Below, piece after piece: positions 22,603-34,600 of a stretch of 64,000 nucleotides of DNA; positions within the stretch are counted from its first letter, which is position 1, and each line of letters opens with the position of its first letter. A program made the translations under genes and the position numbers. The stretch lies in assembly GCA_037349105.1 (NCBI GenBank), contig JAYJMM010000039.1, positions 6,850,501 through 6,914,500 of the forward strand, in the 5' to 3' direction. Below the pieces are notes generated by a model. That model was not told the origin of the DNA, searched no databases, and saw only the letters and a list, made by a program, of their open reading frames with translations. The DNA is from Limnomonas spitsbergensis. Lineage: Eukaryota > Chlorophyta > Chlorophyceae > Chlamydomonadales.

Positions 22603-25600
22603 CGTGAAATTCCCTGGGTAGACCGCCCTTGCTACATCAAGGAAGCTCAGGCTGAGCAGGAGGCACTGGAGGGCTCAGTACCTCATCTTCTGCTTGTTGT
22701 TGTGTTGTTGCGACCTCTGCAAAGTAGGCTGCAACATCACCTTGGCTTTACTGGGTACGCGGCTAATTAAGGGCAAAGCTCTTCAAGGGAAACAATGGAA
22801 AGAGGGATATCGATAGGATGCGGTCAAGGTACAACATTTGTTGAATCCATTGGTCTCTGTAGTGTTGCTATGCCCCCATCACTGCATGAAAGCCACCCTC
22901 CCAATGCCTGGGCAAAATCAGATCTCCTGTCTGCTGCCGGTCCTTTCAGGAAATGGGTTCGTATTTTGCATCTGGGTAGTGGCTCCCATGCAACCCCCCC
23001 GACACCGCACATACCTACACGTGCACACAAAAACACAACCCTGTCTGTTTCCCGCCCTTTCAGGGAACGAGGGCGGCTAGTGGATCTGGGCGGTGACTCC
23101 CACGCAGCCCCGGGAGCCAAGCCTGCCAGCAGCCATGCGCCGACAAGCAGCCTGACCGGCACAGGCATACCCTTGGGTGGCGGCAAGCCCAGCAGCATGC
23201 CCCCCGGCAGTGGCAAGCCCAGCGGCATGCCCGTTGTGATGGAGTCCTTCACACTAGGCTGGTTGAACATGGTGGTGCAGAGCATGTGGGGGCCGGTGAT
23301 CGAGCGATGGGTGTCAGGCATTGCGGCTGAGAAGCTACAGGTCATACTGAATGAGGTGCGTGGGTCAGCGTAGAGAGAGAGAAAGGGTATGTTTGCGCAT
23401 ACCTTGCATGTTGGTGCGCTGGTGCAGAGTACGTGGGGGGCGGTGATTGTGCGATGGGTGTCGGGCATCGCAGCTGAGACGCTACAGGTCATATTGAATG
23501 AGGTGTGTGGGCCCTGTGTGGAGAGAGAGAAAGAGTTTGCTTGCGCACGCCTTGCATGAAGAGAGTGAGATAAGGTGTGTGTGGCGAGGATGCGTATGTA
23601 TGCGTGGAGAGAGGGTGGGAGAGGGTATTTGTGTGCGGGCTTTGTGTGAGGAAGGAGGGTATGCATGCTCATGCCCTGAAGGGAGAAATAAGTTAGTCGC
23701 ACGTAGAGAGAAAGAGAGCTCGTATATATATGTGTAGAAAGGGAGATGGAGGTATGTGGGCGCGGGCCTGTCTGAAGAGCTCATATAATTGTAGAGAGAG
23801 AGAGACAGAGAGAGACAGAGAGAGAGAGAGAGGTATGTGTGCGCTGGCCTGCCTGGACAGAACGAGTGGATGTGTAAGTGCGCCCTTAGTGGAGAGCGGG
23901 AGGGTATGTATGTCCGGGCCTGCATGGCGGCTGGTGAGAGATAGAGAGAGTGATTTGCACTGTTCTTACTACTGCCATGCTCCCGATGGGAGGGAGCAGG
24001 GAACGGCAGTTTGATTGCTTCACTTATCCCGCACCTGCAGCTCAGATGCCCAATAGATCAGTCCCCTGTGACATGCTGTGGCAGCGTCATCGTTCTCACT
24101 GCTGTCTCCTGCCTAACCCCAGATCCTGAGTGAGCCCAGGTCCTGCCCGAGCCCAGGTTCTGCCTGAGCCCAGGTCTTGCCTGGGCCCAGGTCCTGCCCG
24201 AGCCCAGGTCCTGTCTGAGCCTAGGTCCTGCCTGAACCCAGGTCCTGCCTGAGCCCAGGTCCTGCCTGAGCCTAGGTCCGGTCTGAGCCCAGATCCTGCC
24301 TGAGCCCAGGTTCTGCCTGAGCCCAGGTCCTGCCTGAGCCCAGGTTCTGCCTGAGCCCAGGTCCTGCCTGAGCCTAGGTCCTGCCTGAGCCCAGGTCCTG
24401 CCTGAGCCCAGGTCCTGCCTGAGCCCAGGTTCTGCCCGAGCCCAGGTTCTGCCTGAGCCCAGGTTCTGCCTGAGCCCAGGTCCTGCCTGAGACCAGGTCC
24501 TGCCTGAGCCCAGGTCCTGCCTGAGCCCAGATCCTGCCTGAGCCCAGGTCCTGCCTGAGCCCAGGTTCTGCCCGAGCCCAGGTCCTGCCTGAGCCCAGAT
24601 CCTGCCTGAGCCCAGGTCCTGCCTGAGCCCAGGTCCTGCCTGAGCCCAGGTCCTGCCTGAGCCCAGGTCCTGCCTGAGCCTAGGTCCTGCCTGAGCCCAG
24701 GTCCTGCCTGAGCCCAGGTCCTGCCTGAGCCTAGGTCCTGCTTGAGCCCAGATCCTGCCTGAGCCCAGGTTCTGCCTGAGCCCAGGTCCTGCCTGAGCCC
24801 AGATCCTGCCTGAGCCCAGGTCCTGCCTGAGCCCAGGTCCTGCCTGAGCCCAGGTCCTGCCTGAGCCCAGATCCTGCCTGAGCCCAGATCCTGCCTGAGC
24901 CCAGGTCCTGCATGAGCCCAGGTTCTGCCTGAGCCCAGGTCCTGCCTGAGCCCAGGTCCTGCCTGAGCCCAGGTCCTGCCTGAGCCTAGGTCCTGCTTGA
25001 GCCCAGATCCTGCCTGAGCCCAGGTTCTGCCTGAGCCCAGGTCCTGCCTGAGCCCAGGTCCTGCCTGAGCCCAGGTCCTGCCTGAGCCCAGATCCTGCCT
25101 GAGCCCAGGTCCTTAACTTGTGGGTGACTGCTAGCCCTGGCAATTCCCTGGCACCAAAATAAGTGATTTATATTTAAGACCAGCCACTCCCCTGTCCCCT
25201 GCCAGCTCCTGAAAATTGTGGGCGACGGCAAGACCCGGTTCCAAAATGTACAATTAATGTTTAAGACCGGCTCTACCCCTTTGTCACCCTCCTCCTACCT
25301 GGAGCTGATAATACCCTTCCCCTGCTACCCTGTACCTGCCACCTCCCAGGTGACCCCTGCAGGTGTTGAACACGTTGGTGATGGCAATATACACCCCAAT
25401 ATACGTGACCAATACTGGTTAACTAGTCTTTTGTATGGACCCTAAACCTCTCTCCCCTGTCTGAGCCCATGTGCAGAGAAATGTGTCACCGTAAGCCCTA
25501 GAAGTGCATTGACGCCAATATATTAGGGTTAAGATTGAAGACCATCCCACCCACTACACTCACCCTCCATCACACAGGTCCTGCAGGAGGTGGGCGACCG

Positions 25601-28600
25601 CAGCATGCGAAAACAATTATGCGTGCCAGACAGAGGGAGAAAATACCACACCTCCCAACTGATCTTGACCAATAGACCACACCTCCCAACTGATCTTGAC
25701 CAATAGACAACACCTCCCAACTGATCTTGACCAATAGACCACACCTCCCAACTGATCTTGACCAATAGACAACACCTCCCAACTGATCTTGACCAATCGA
25801 CAACACCTCCCAACTGATCTTGACCAATAGACAACACCTCCCAACTGATCTTGACCAATAGACAACACCTCCCAACTGATCTTGACCAATAGACCACACC
25901 TCCCAACTGATCTTGACCAATAGACAACACCTCCCAACTGATCCTGACTAATAGACGATGACTCCCAGACCCTGCGTTGTACCGGCAGCTGGGCACCTTG
26001 CCGTCTCTCTCTCTGTTATTGGACTAGCCGGATGCCCTTATACCCTCGTCTTCCGCCCACATGCAGGTGCTGAAAAAGGTGGGCGACCGCAAGCTTTGGA
26101 AGTACATTGACACTGTGGCCGTGGAGGGCCTGACGCTCGGGTTGGCGCCGCCGCATTTCCAATTTGCCAATGCCAAGTATGACCCCGTGCGGCAGTACCT
26201 CAGCATCCAGACGAATGTGCGGTACAACTCATCGGGCTTCCAGGCTGTGGTGAGAGGCTGGTGGCAGAGAGAGGGAAGATGCGGGGCCCAACTGTCACTT
26301 ATCCTCTGGCTGGCAGCATACAAATTTTGGATTAAATTACAGTAAATCAGTGACATCACAACTACTGATGCTTTGGTAGTTGGTGTACCTGGTTTGATTA
26401 CCGGTATATCTAAATGCAATCAGACAATGAAAAGGTAACAAAACAAACTCCCCGATGCACGAGCTCATGCTCATGCCCGCGCTCATGCTGATGTGTTTGT
26501 GTTGAAAGAGGCTTGACCCCCCCCGGTCAAGCGTGTGCGCCCCCAACCAGGCATTTAGAAGCTCAAGGGCGCAAGACCATAGACCACAAACCCTCATACT
26601 GTAGATTTGATTTGCCGTCCCTCGGGTATGAAAACACAATTTTGTTCAATGCTGCCCTCGGGGCAATTATCGACCAAAACTCTTAATTTCTGACTTTAAA
26701 CTGGCGTTGACAATCGATCATGAGTATATTTATGGATCCCTGAACCCCAAACAACAATAATTATGAGAGAAGGCAAAGCAACTCTACAGGAAAGTCAGAT
26801 GCAAGATTTATTTTGAGGGGTAGGGGACCCTCTTACCGGCTACAGGGCACGTCCTTTGTGTCACGAAACATTGACCTATAAACCCTTTTGACTTTTGCAA
26901 GCACATGCAAAGCTCCCCGCCCCCCCCTCCCCCCCCCCGCCCCCTCTGCAGCTGAACCTTACCCACCCCACATCTCCGCAGCTCATCCCAGGACGCTGCA
27001 GATACACTCTTACCCCCTTGACCTAAAACCTGCTCCCCACCTCTCTTGCATCCCTGTAGCTGCCTCCCGCATGCAGCAGATCGGACCAAACCCCGCTAGC
27101 TCTATGCCCCTCCCCGCTCCTCCTATGCATCCTTATCTTAGCTGACCGCTTGAGTTCGGCAGATGGGCCCTACCCCCTTTACCTTGAACCCCGCACCCCC
27201 CTTGCCTGCAAATCTGCATTTGACCCCAGGAGAGCGGCAGGTTGGTCCTAACCCTAAACTCCTCCCTGCCCTTTGCCTTCCCCTTCGAAACATCCCCTCC
27301 CCTGCGTCCCTGCAGTTGACCCCCCGAGTGCGGCAGATAGGCTTGGTACGTCCTTTCAGCTTCCGCCTTGAGATCACGCACTTGCTGCTGGCCGGTCGGC
27401 TCAGCCTGGGCATACAGCTCTGTCAGGAGGCACCAGGCATCAAGGGCATTGAGTACAGCTTCCTGCAGGTGGGGATGAACCTGGCCTGCTGCTGTCTATT
27501 GTAGGGTCAGGAGTTAAGGGTTAGGGGTTGAGGGTTGAGAGTATAAGCCTTCCCTCCCACTAGACCTTACTGCCCCATTGCCCCCCTCCTGCCTGCTGCA
27601 GTTTATTTGAGGGTTAAGAGTTAGGGTATAGCCCCCCCCCCTCCTGTCTGCAGCTGTCTATTTTAGGATTTAGGTTTCAGGCCCTTCCTCTGTCCGTTGT
27701 CCCCCCCCCCCCCCTCCGCCCGCTGCTGTTTATTTGAGGGTTAAGAGTTAGGGTATAGCCCCCCCCCCTCCTGTCTGCAGCTGTCTATTTTAGGATTTAG
27801 GTTTCAGGCCCTTCCTCTGTCCCTTGTTCCCCCCCCCCCCCCCCCCCCTCCGCCTGCTGCTGTTTATTTGAGGGTTAAGAGTTAGGGTATAGCCCCCCCC
27901 CCCCCTCCTGTCTGCAGCTGTCTATTTTAGGATTTAGGTTTCAGACCCTTCCTCTGTCCCTTGTTCCCCCCCCCCCCCCCCCCTCCGCCCGCTGCTGTTT
28001 ATTTGAGGGTTAAGAGTTAGGGTATAGCCCCCCCCCCCTCCTGTCTGCAGCTGTCTATTTTAGGATTTAGGTTTCAGGCCCTTCCTCTGCCCCTTGTTCC
28101 CCCCCCCCCCCTCCGCCCGCTGCTGTTTATTTTACGGGACTCTTCAGCTACAATTTAGCCATGGCATGGCCAGTGGTGGGGAGGGCCTGGTGCAGCATTC
28201 TCATGCTGAAGTTTTATATATTTCTGGCCCCATTCAGGCCAGTGGTGGCTGCCCGGCAGCCTGCCAACGTCAGTCTGTTGCGCACTAGAAAACACGACAC
28301 AGTAACACCCTGGACTCAGTTTTAACGGTGAAGTTAAAATTGGCCTCTGCAGTCGACCCAGAGGGGTTGTGCAAAGTCTGCTTAAGAGCCTGAAGGTTAC
28401 AGCTGTTGCTGCAGCATCAATGCATCCAGACAGCAGCCCTTTTTTGGAAACAGCCTGGCGGTACAAACCAAAAGAGTGAGGGAAGTTCGAGAGGGCAAGA
28501 CCACCAAGGGAAGCATTAGCGGCAATATACAGCATTCTCCCACCTGGCGTGTTTTCTCTTGAACCCTTAACCCAATGCCCTGATGAGTTTTCTGTCATCC

Positions 28601-31600
28601 TGCCATGTCTGCCACAGGAGCCCGAGTTTGAGATCCAGGCAAGCCCTCTCGGGCTCAGTGGCCTGGCGGGAGACCTGCCTGGTCTCATCAGCACGCTCAG
28701 AGGCGCGCTACTGAAGGTAGGGTTTAAGGCCGCGCTGCTGAAGACAGGTTTTATGGTTACGGGGGGGTTATGGGGAGTGCCAATAGGTTCCCAGAACAAG
28801 CAGGTGCTGTCAAAAAGCGCGGGAGTTGTGAGGTGCGTTAGCCATTGTTGGAGGGGACAGTGTACAGGAGGACTAGGCAAGTTGGACCTGCCGTGTCTCA
28901 GCTGGCAGGCGGCAAAAAATGCAAAACAACTTGTTGGACTGCTGTCAGGCTGCTCTGTTCATCATATACCCTCTGGTGGAGCTAACTATGACGGGCACTC
29001 CCTCGTCCCGTCTGTTAGGCCAGCCCTGTCTCGTACTGCCTAGTATGGACTCGTACTGCCTGAGACCACCCGATGCCTCCTGACTTGCTGGCTCATTCCG
29101 AGAAAGAATGGCGAGCAGTTCATTGTGTCTGGCCCTTTCGAAAAAGGCCATGAGTGGTTGTGTTGACTCCGTAATAACCAGGGGTAATAACCAGGGGTAA
29201 TAACCAGGGGTAATAACCAGGGGTAATAACCAGGGGTAATAACCAGGGGTAATAACCAGGGGTAATAACCAGGGGTAATAACCAGGGGTAATAACCAGGG
29301 GTAATAACCAGGGGTAATAACCAGGGGTAATAACCAGGGGTAATAACCAGGGGTAATAACCAGGGGTAATAACCAGGGGTAATAACCAGGGGTAATAACC
29401 AGGGGTAATAACCAGGGGTAATAACCAGGGGTAATAACCAGGGGTAATAACCAGGGGTAATAACCAGGGGTAATAACCAGGGGTAATAACCAGGGGTAAT
29501 AACCAGGGGTAATAACCAGGGGTAATAACCAGGGGTAATAACCAGGGGTAATAACCAGGGGTAATAACATGTACTTGGTGAGGTAGAGAAGAGGTCGGGC
29601 GTTTACTCCCTCCTGTTGGTCTGACCTATGCCGCTCGCCCGGCCTTTGACGTTCAGTGAACATGCCGTATTGAACATGTCGTATTTTAGCTGTACAATTT
29701 GCTTGATGGCAGGACATAGAGAACTTTTGCCGTACCATTCCTTCTGCGTCCTAAAGTAGCCGATCAACAACAACTAGCGTGGCCAGGTAACTGCCTCGGA
29801 CTGTCATGCTTGGTGCTGCCTGTGGACTCATGCCTCTTTTTTCATATATGCGGGAGCCAGAGGCCAGTTTTACTCCTCCCTTGTATCGCCCGTGTTGTAG
29901 CGCTGACCTCTTCCTGCACTTCAAATGCCAGTGTTGGTACGGTCATCATGTACAGCCTTGATGTACATTCGTGATGTGCAATCATGTTGCACAGTCATGT
30001 TGCATGCCAATGTGCGGTACTGCGGTCATGAAGCTGTCCTGCATATATTTCGTGCCGCAAGCACTTCTGACATTCTGAGCACTTGGACCCGTTATCAGTT
30101 GTAATGCCAAAGATCTGAACCCTTTCTCAGCTGCCTAGGTCGAGGACTGTTGTAATGCTGAACCTTGCCATGCTGAACCCTTTATCTGTTGAAATGCCAA
30201 ACATCTGAACCCTTTATCAGCTGCCTAGGCTGAAAACTGTAGCAATGCTGGGCGTTGCCGAGGACTGCTGCAATGCTGAACCTTCCCCGCTCATATGCTA
30301 GGCACCCGTGCCTGTTGACCTCCTTTCCTGTTGACCAGGCCATGGCTAAGAAGCTGAACACAAAATGCCGCACACAAAATGAACACAAAAGTGCCGCACA
30401 CAAAATGAACACAAAATGCCGAACACAAGAACCTTGCTACCCCCTTAGGCCATGTCCAAGAAAGTGGTGGAGCCCAACAGAAGATTTGTGGACATACTGA
30501 AGATCTACCGAAGCAAGTTTGTCGCCAAGGTACATGCTGAAATACGCCTCCAGGGGTGGTTCGATTGTTGGAAGCAGCCGCACGTGTTAATACGCTTGCA
30601 GGAGGGGGTTGAAAGCAGACAACCATATCAATATGCCCTGTAGGGGTGATTGAGAACAGACAACCATATGAATATGCCTTGAGGGGTGGTTGAAAGCAGT
30701 CACACGTGTTAATATGCTTGCAGGGGTGATTGAAAGCAGATAACCAAACTGTATGAATATGCCTTTAGGGGTAATTGATAGCACCATTTCTTATCCCGCC
30801 TGTGGCATTGCTGTGAGACACAGAACTGTACAGCACAGTACAGCACCGTACAGTACCGTGCAGTACAGCACAGCACAACGCAACACAGTGCAACAGACTA
30901 CAGTACAACAAAGTACAGCACAACGAAACATAGAACAACGAAAGTACTCCTTAGAACAGCTGTGATGTGATGTGATGTGATGTGATGTGATGCTGCGACG
31001 GGTGCCTCACTTTCTTTCAGGGAATGTGCCACGATGCGAAGCTGACTCCAAAGGTATGCTACCCGACTATCTGATGGCAACTCCTCTTACTGGCTTATTT
31101 ATGCATCGCCTGAACTCCAAAACCTACATCATCACCTCGATACCTGAATCCGTAACCCTCAAACCCGACCCGCTAACTTTCGATCGGGACATACCGGTAG
31201 TCTATCTCCTGTGGGCAGATTCATACCATGGCAAGAATACGAACATAATTATAATTATCAAACCGGTAATTCTAATTATGATCATGCTCGTAATTCTGTT
31301 TTTTGTATCGGAATTGTAGCTGGTGTTTCCTTTCTTGAAGTTTTGCAATCATGGACGGTCATGCGCATGTGTACAGGCCGGCGGTCCTGGCGGTCTTGTG
31401 ACCATCATGGTGGTAGGAGGGCGTGATGTGGCGGGAGGCCGCAAGGCGAGAGCCACAACCAGGGCCGGGACGGCAGGCGGCATGGGGACGCTTGAGCGAG
31501 ACATCGGTCAGGCCGGGAAGCTTGGCCGCTCGGCCGGCGGCACGGGGGCCTCCGTGGGGGGAGCAGCCCGGGCAGTGTCACACTCTGGGAGCGTTGTGGA

Positions 31601-34600
31601 CCCGTTTGTGGAGCTGCGGTTCGGACGCGAGGTGTGTAGGAACACGCAGCACGAGGATATGTATGAGGGGGGGGGGAGGGAGAAGGAGGGGAGAGAAGGG
31701 GGAAGGAGGGAGACGGGGGAGCAAGATGGTGCATGATGGGGAAGGCGGGACATGAGGGGGAAGGACGAGGGGAAATAGGGGGGGGGGGGGATGTCGTATG
31801 AGGAGGGGGAGGGAGGAGGCAGGATGGTGCATGGTGGGGAAGGAGGGGAAAGAGTGGAGGGGGGGGTGTAAGAGGGGACAGGAGGAAGGCTGGACTGAGC
31901 TGCTGCGTACCCTGGCTCTTTGTACCCACCTTTGCAATGTCTGTCAATTTGTTTGATGTACTGTCCGATTTGTTGTTACGCGCTATCTTTCCCCGCTTGT
32001 ATTCACATGCCAATAATCTGCACACCTTTTTTTTTTATCAATTGTGTGTGTTCGAGTCAAACCAAAAGCAAACAAAAGGAAAATATGTTAATTGTCGACT
32101 GATTTTGCGTATGTTTATGTTCATGTGCCTTCCGTATGCCGCGTTAGCTTCCTCTGCCCCAGCCACAGGGCCCGCTCCACCGCACACACGTTGTTTTGCG
32201 CAACAAGCGCATTGTCCCTGCCTCTGCCTCTTCACAGATCCACCGCGCGCCCCTTGCGCACGACAACACATCTGACAGTGCAGATCCACCGTGCAGATCC
32301 ACCGTGCCCTCTTTTTGCACAATAACACATTGTCTCTGCTGGCGCACACATCCACCCACTCCACCGCACACACATTGTCCCTGCCCCTGCCCGTACACAG
32401 GTCAACCCACTCCACCGCACACACATTGTCCCTGCCCCTGCCCGTGCACATGTCAACCCACTCCACCGCACACACATTGTCCCTGCCCCTGCCCGTGCAC
32501 AGGTCAACCCACTCCACCGCACACACATTGTCCCTGCCCCTGCCCGTGCACAGGTCAACCCACTCCACCGCACACACATTGTCCCTGCCCCTGCCCGTAC
32601 ACAGGTCAACCCACTCCACCGCACACACATTGTCCCTGCCCCTGCCCGTGCACATGTCAACCCACTCCACCGCACACACATTGTCCCTGCCCCTGCCCAT
32701 GCACAGGTCAACCCACTCCACCGCACACACATTGTCCCTGCCCCTGCTCCTGCACAGGTCAACCCACTCCACCGCACACACATTGTCCCTGCCCCTGCCC
32801 GTGCACAGGTCAACCCACTCCACCGCACACACATTGTCCCTGCCCCTGCCCGTGCACAGGTCAACCCACTCCACCGCACACACATTGTCCCTGCCCCTGC
32901 CCGTGCACAGGTCAACCCACTCCACCGCACACACATTATCCCTGCCCCTGCCCGTGCACAAGTCCACCCACTCCATTGCACACACATTGTCTCTGCCCCT
33001 GCCCGTGCACAGGTCCACCGCACACCCCTAGTGCACGACAACGCTTCAAGCCCCATCTGGAACTGGCAGTTCCATGTGCGGCTTGCTGCGGATATCCCGG
33101 GCTCCTTCACCGCTGCCGCCACCTCTTCCACGGCGTCGGTGGCAGGGGCAGCAGGGCCTGGTCCCAGTCTGGTCCTCAAGGACGACGTGCTGAGGTTCTC
33201 TGTGCAAAATGCGATGACAATCGGAGAGCCAGAGCTGCTCTGTTCCTGCCAGGTAGGATTAAAAGGTTTCGGAGCTAGAGCTGCTGTGTTCCTGTCAGGT
33301 AGGGTTTATGGATTACGGAGCCCGCTCCGGGAGCCAGATCTGAAATGTTCCTGTCATATAGGGTTTAGGGTTGAAGGAGCCAGAGCTGCTTTGCTCCTAC
33401 AATATAGTGTTGTAGGGTTTAGATTTGAAGGAGCCAGAGCCCAGAGCTGCTTTCCTCCTACCACATAGGTGTAAATGGTGTTAATGGAATTATAGCTGTG
33501 GCCCCCCTCCCTCTCATGAGCAGCGCCACCCCTTCCTCTCCCTTGCAGGTGCGGCTACGGGACATTGGGCTGCACCCAAACGGGGAGGCGGTGCCGCTGA
33601 TGCTCCCACTTAAAGGACCCAACGGACGGCCTCAGGGTAGCTTGCAGGTATGGTGACAGCGGGGGGCGGGGGCTGTGAGAGGGGGGCGGGGTGAGGGAGG
33701 CTGGGAGAGGGGGCAGGGTGAGGAAGGCTGTGTGAGGGGGGCAGGGTGAGGAAGGAGGTCAGCTTGCTAGTGCGGTGATAACAATGGGCACTCTTGTTCA
33801 CACCCTCTAACATCCAGCATCCACACTCTTGTTCACACCGACCAACGTATAGCACCACACTCTTGTTCATACCGTCTAACACATCTAGCATCCACACCCT
33901 TGTTCACACCGTCTTAAGTACAACGCTGTGTGTTTGCATTGCCTCACAATATGTCTTCCTTCTCTTAGAGCCTAAACTCTTGGCTTTAGGCCTTAGAAGC
34001 ATTCCCTAGGAAGGAGAAGCATAAACGCTAGGCTTCAGAAGCATCATTTTGAGGGTTCAGAAGCATCTGCACTATCAAGATCTCTAGTCTTGTATGAATT
34101 TGTCTTGGAACGATGGTTTTGGGTTTAGTATTCAAGTTCCCAACAATTATGTTAAGGGTCTGCAAGCAAAGAGTTTGCTGTGTAGGGTTTAGGTTCCAGA
34201 CGATGATCTATTGGGTTAAGAGCTTCGCAACCAACAGTGGCGGCTACCGTCACACTTTAGCCGCCAGCCTGGTAGAGCCTGCCAATACTGCCTATCATCG
34301 TCTCAGGTACAAGTCAAATGGACGAAGAACGCCCCAAAACCCAAGGTTTTCTCCGACGTTGTTGAGGAGAAGCCAAAGCACGGAGCCCCCGCCGATCACC
34401 CACATGCTCGGAACCATTCGGTTAGTGCCAGCAACAACGTCGGCACCGCCGCTGGCGTGTCGTCGTCCACCGGCACCGGCAGCAGCGCCGCGTCTCATCC
34501 CGCGCATCCGGCGGCTCCCCAGAGGGGCAAGCCCTCTGCCGGCCGAGGTGGCGGTGGTGCAGCCGCCGCCGCCTCGATGAACTCTTCGCCGGCGTCGGTG

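Noticed and set aside
22824..23702. 292-codon minus-strand ORF opposite the SMP first exon
   Set aside because: The opposite strand carries the SMP helix with the expected WLN motif; the minus frame is low-complexity and runs through a GA microsatellite.
24058..25143. 361-codon minus-strand ORF with WAQAGPGLRQDL-type repeats
   Set aside because: It lies entirely in the 17-bp minisatellite; three 17-bp units equal 51 bp, so the frame stays open by arithmetic alone.
29040..29738. 232-codon ORF with LLPLVITPGYYPW repeats
   Set aside because: Artefact of the 13-bp array; hydrophobic repeats arise from the repeat sequence, with no independent coding evidence.
32038..33179. Long Cys-rich ORFs on both strands over the 51-bp array
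   Set aside because: Open in several frames on both strands because the unit is a multiple of three and lacks stops; only the frame continuing into exon 33013 is of possible interest.
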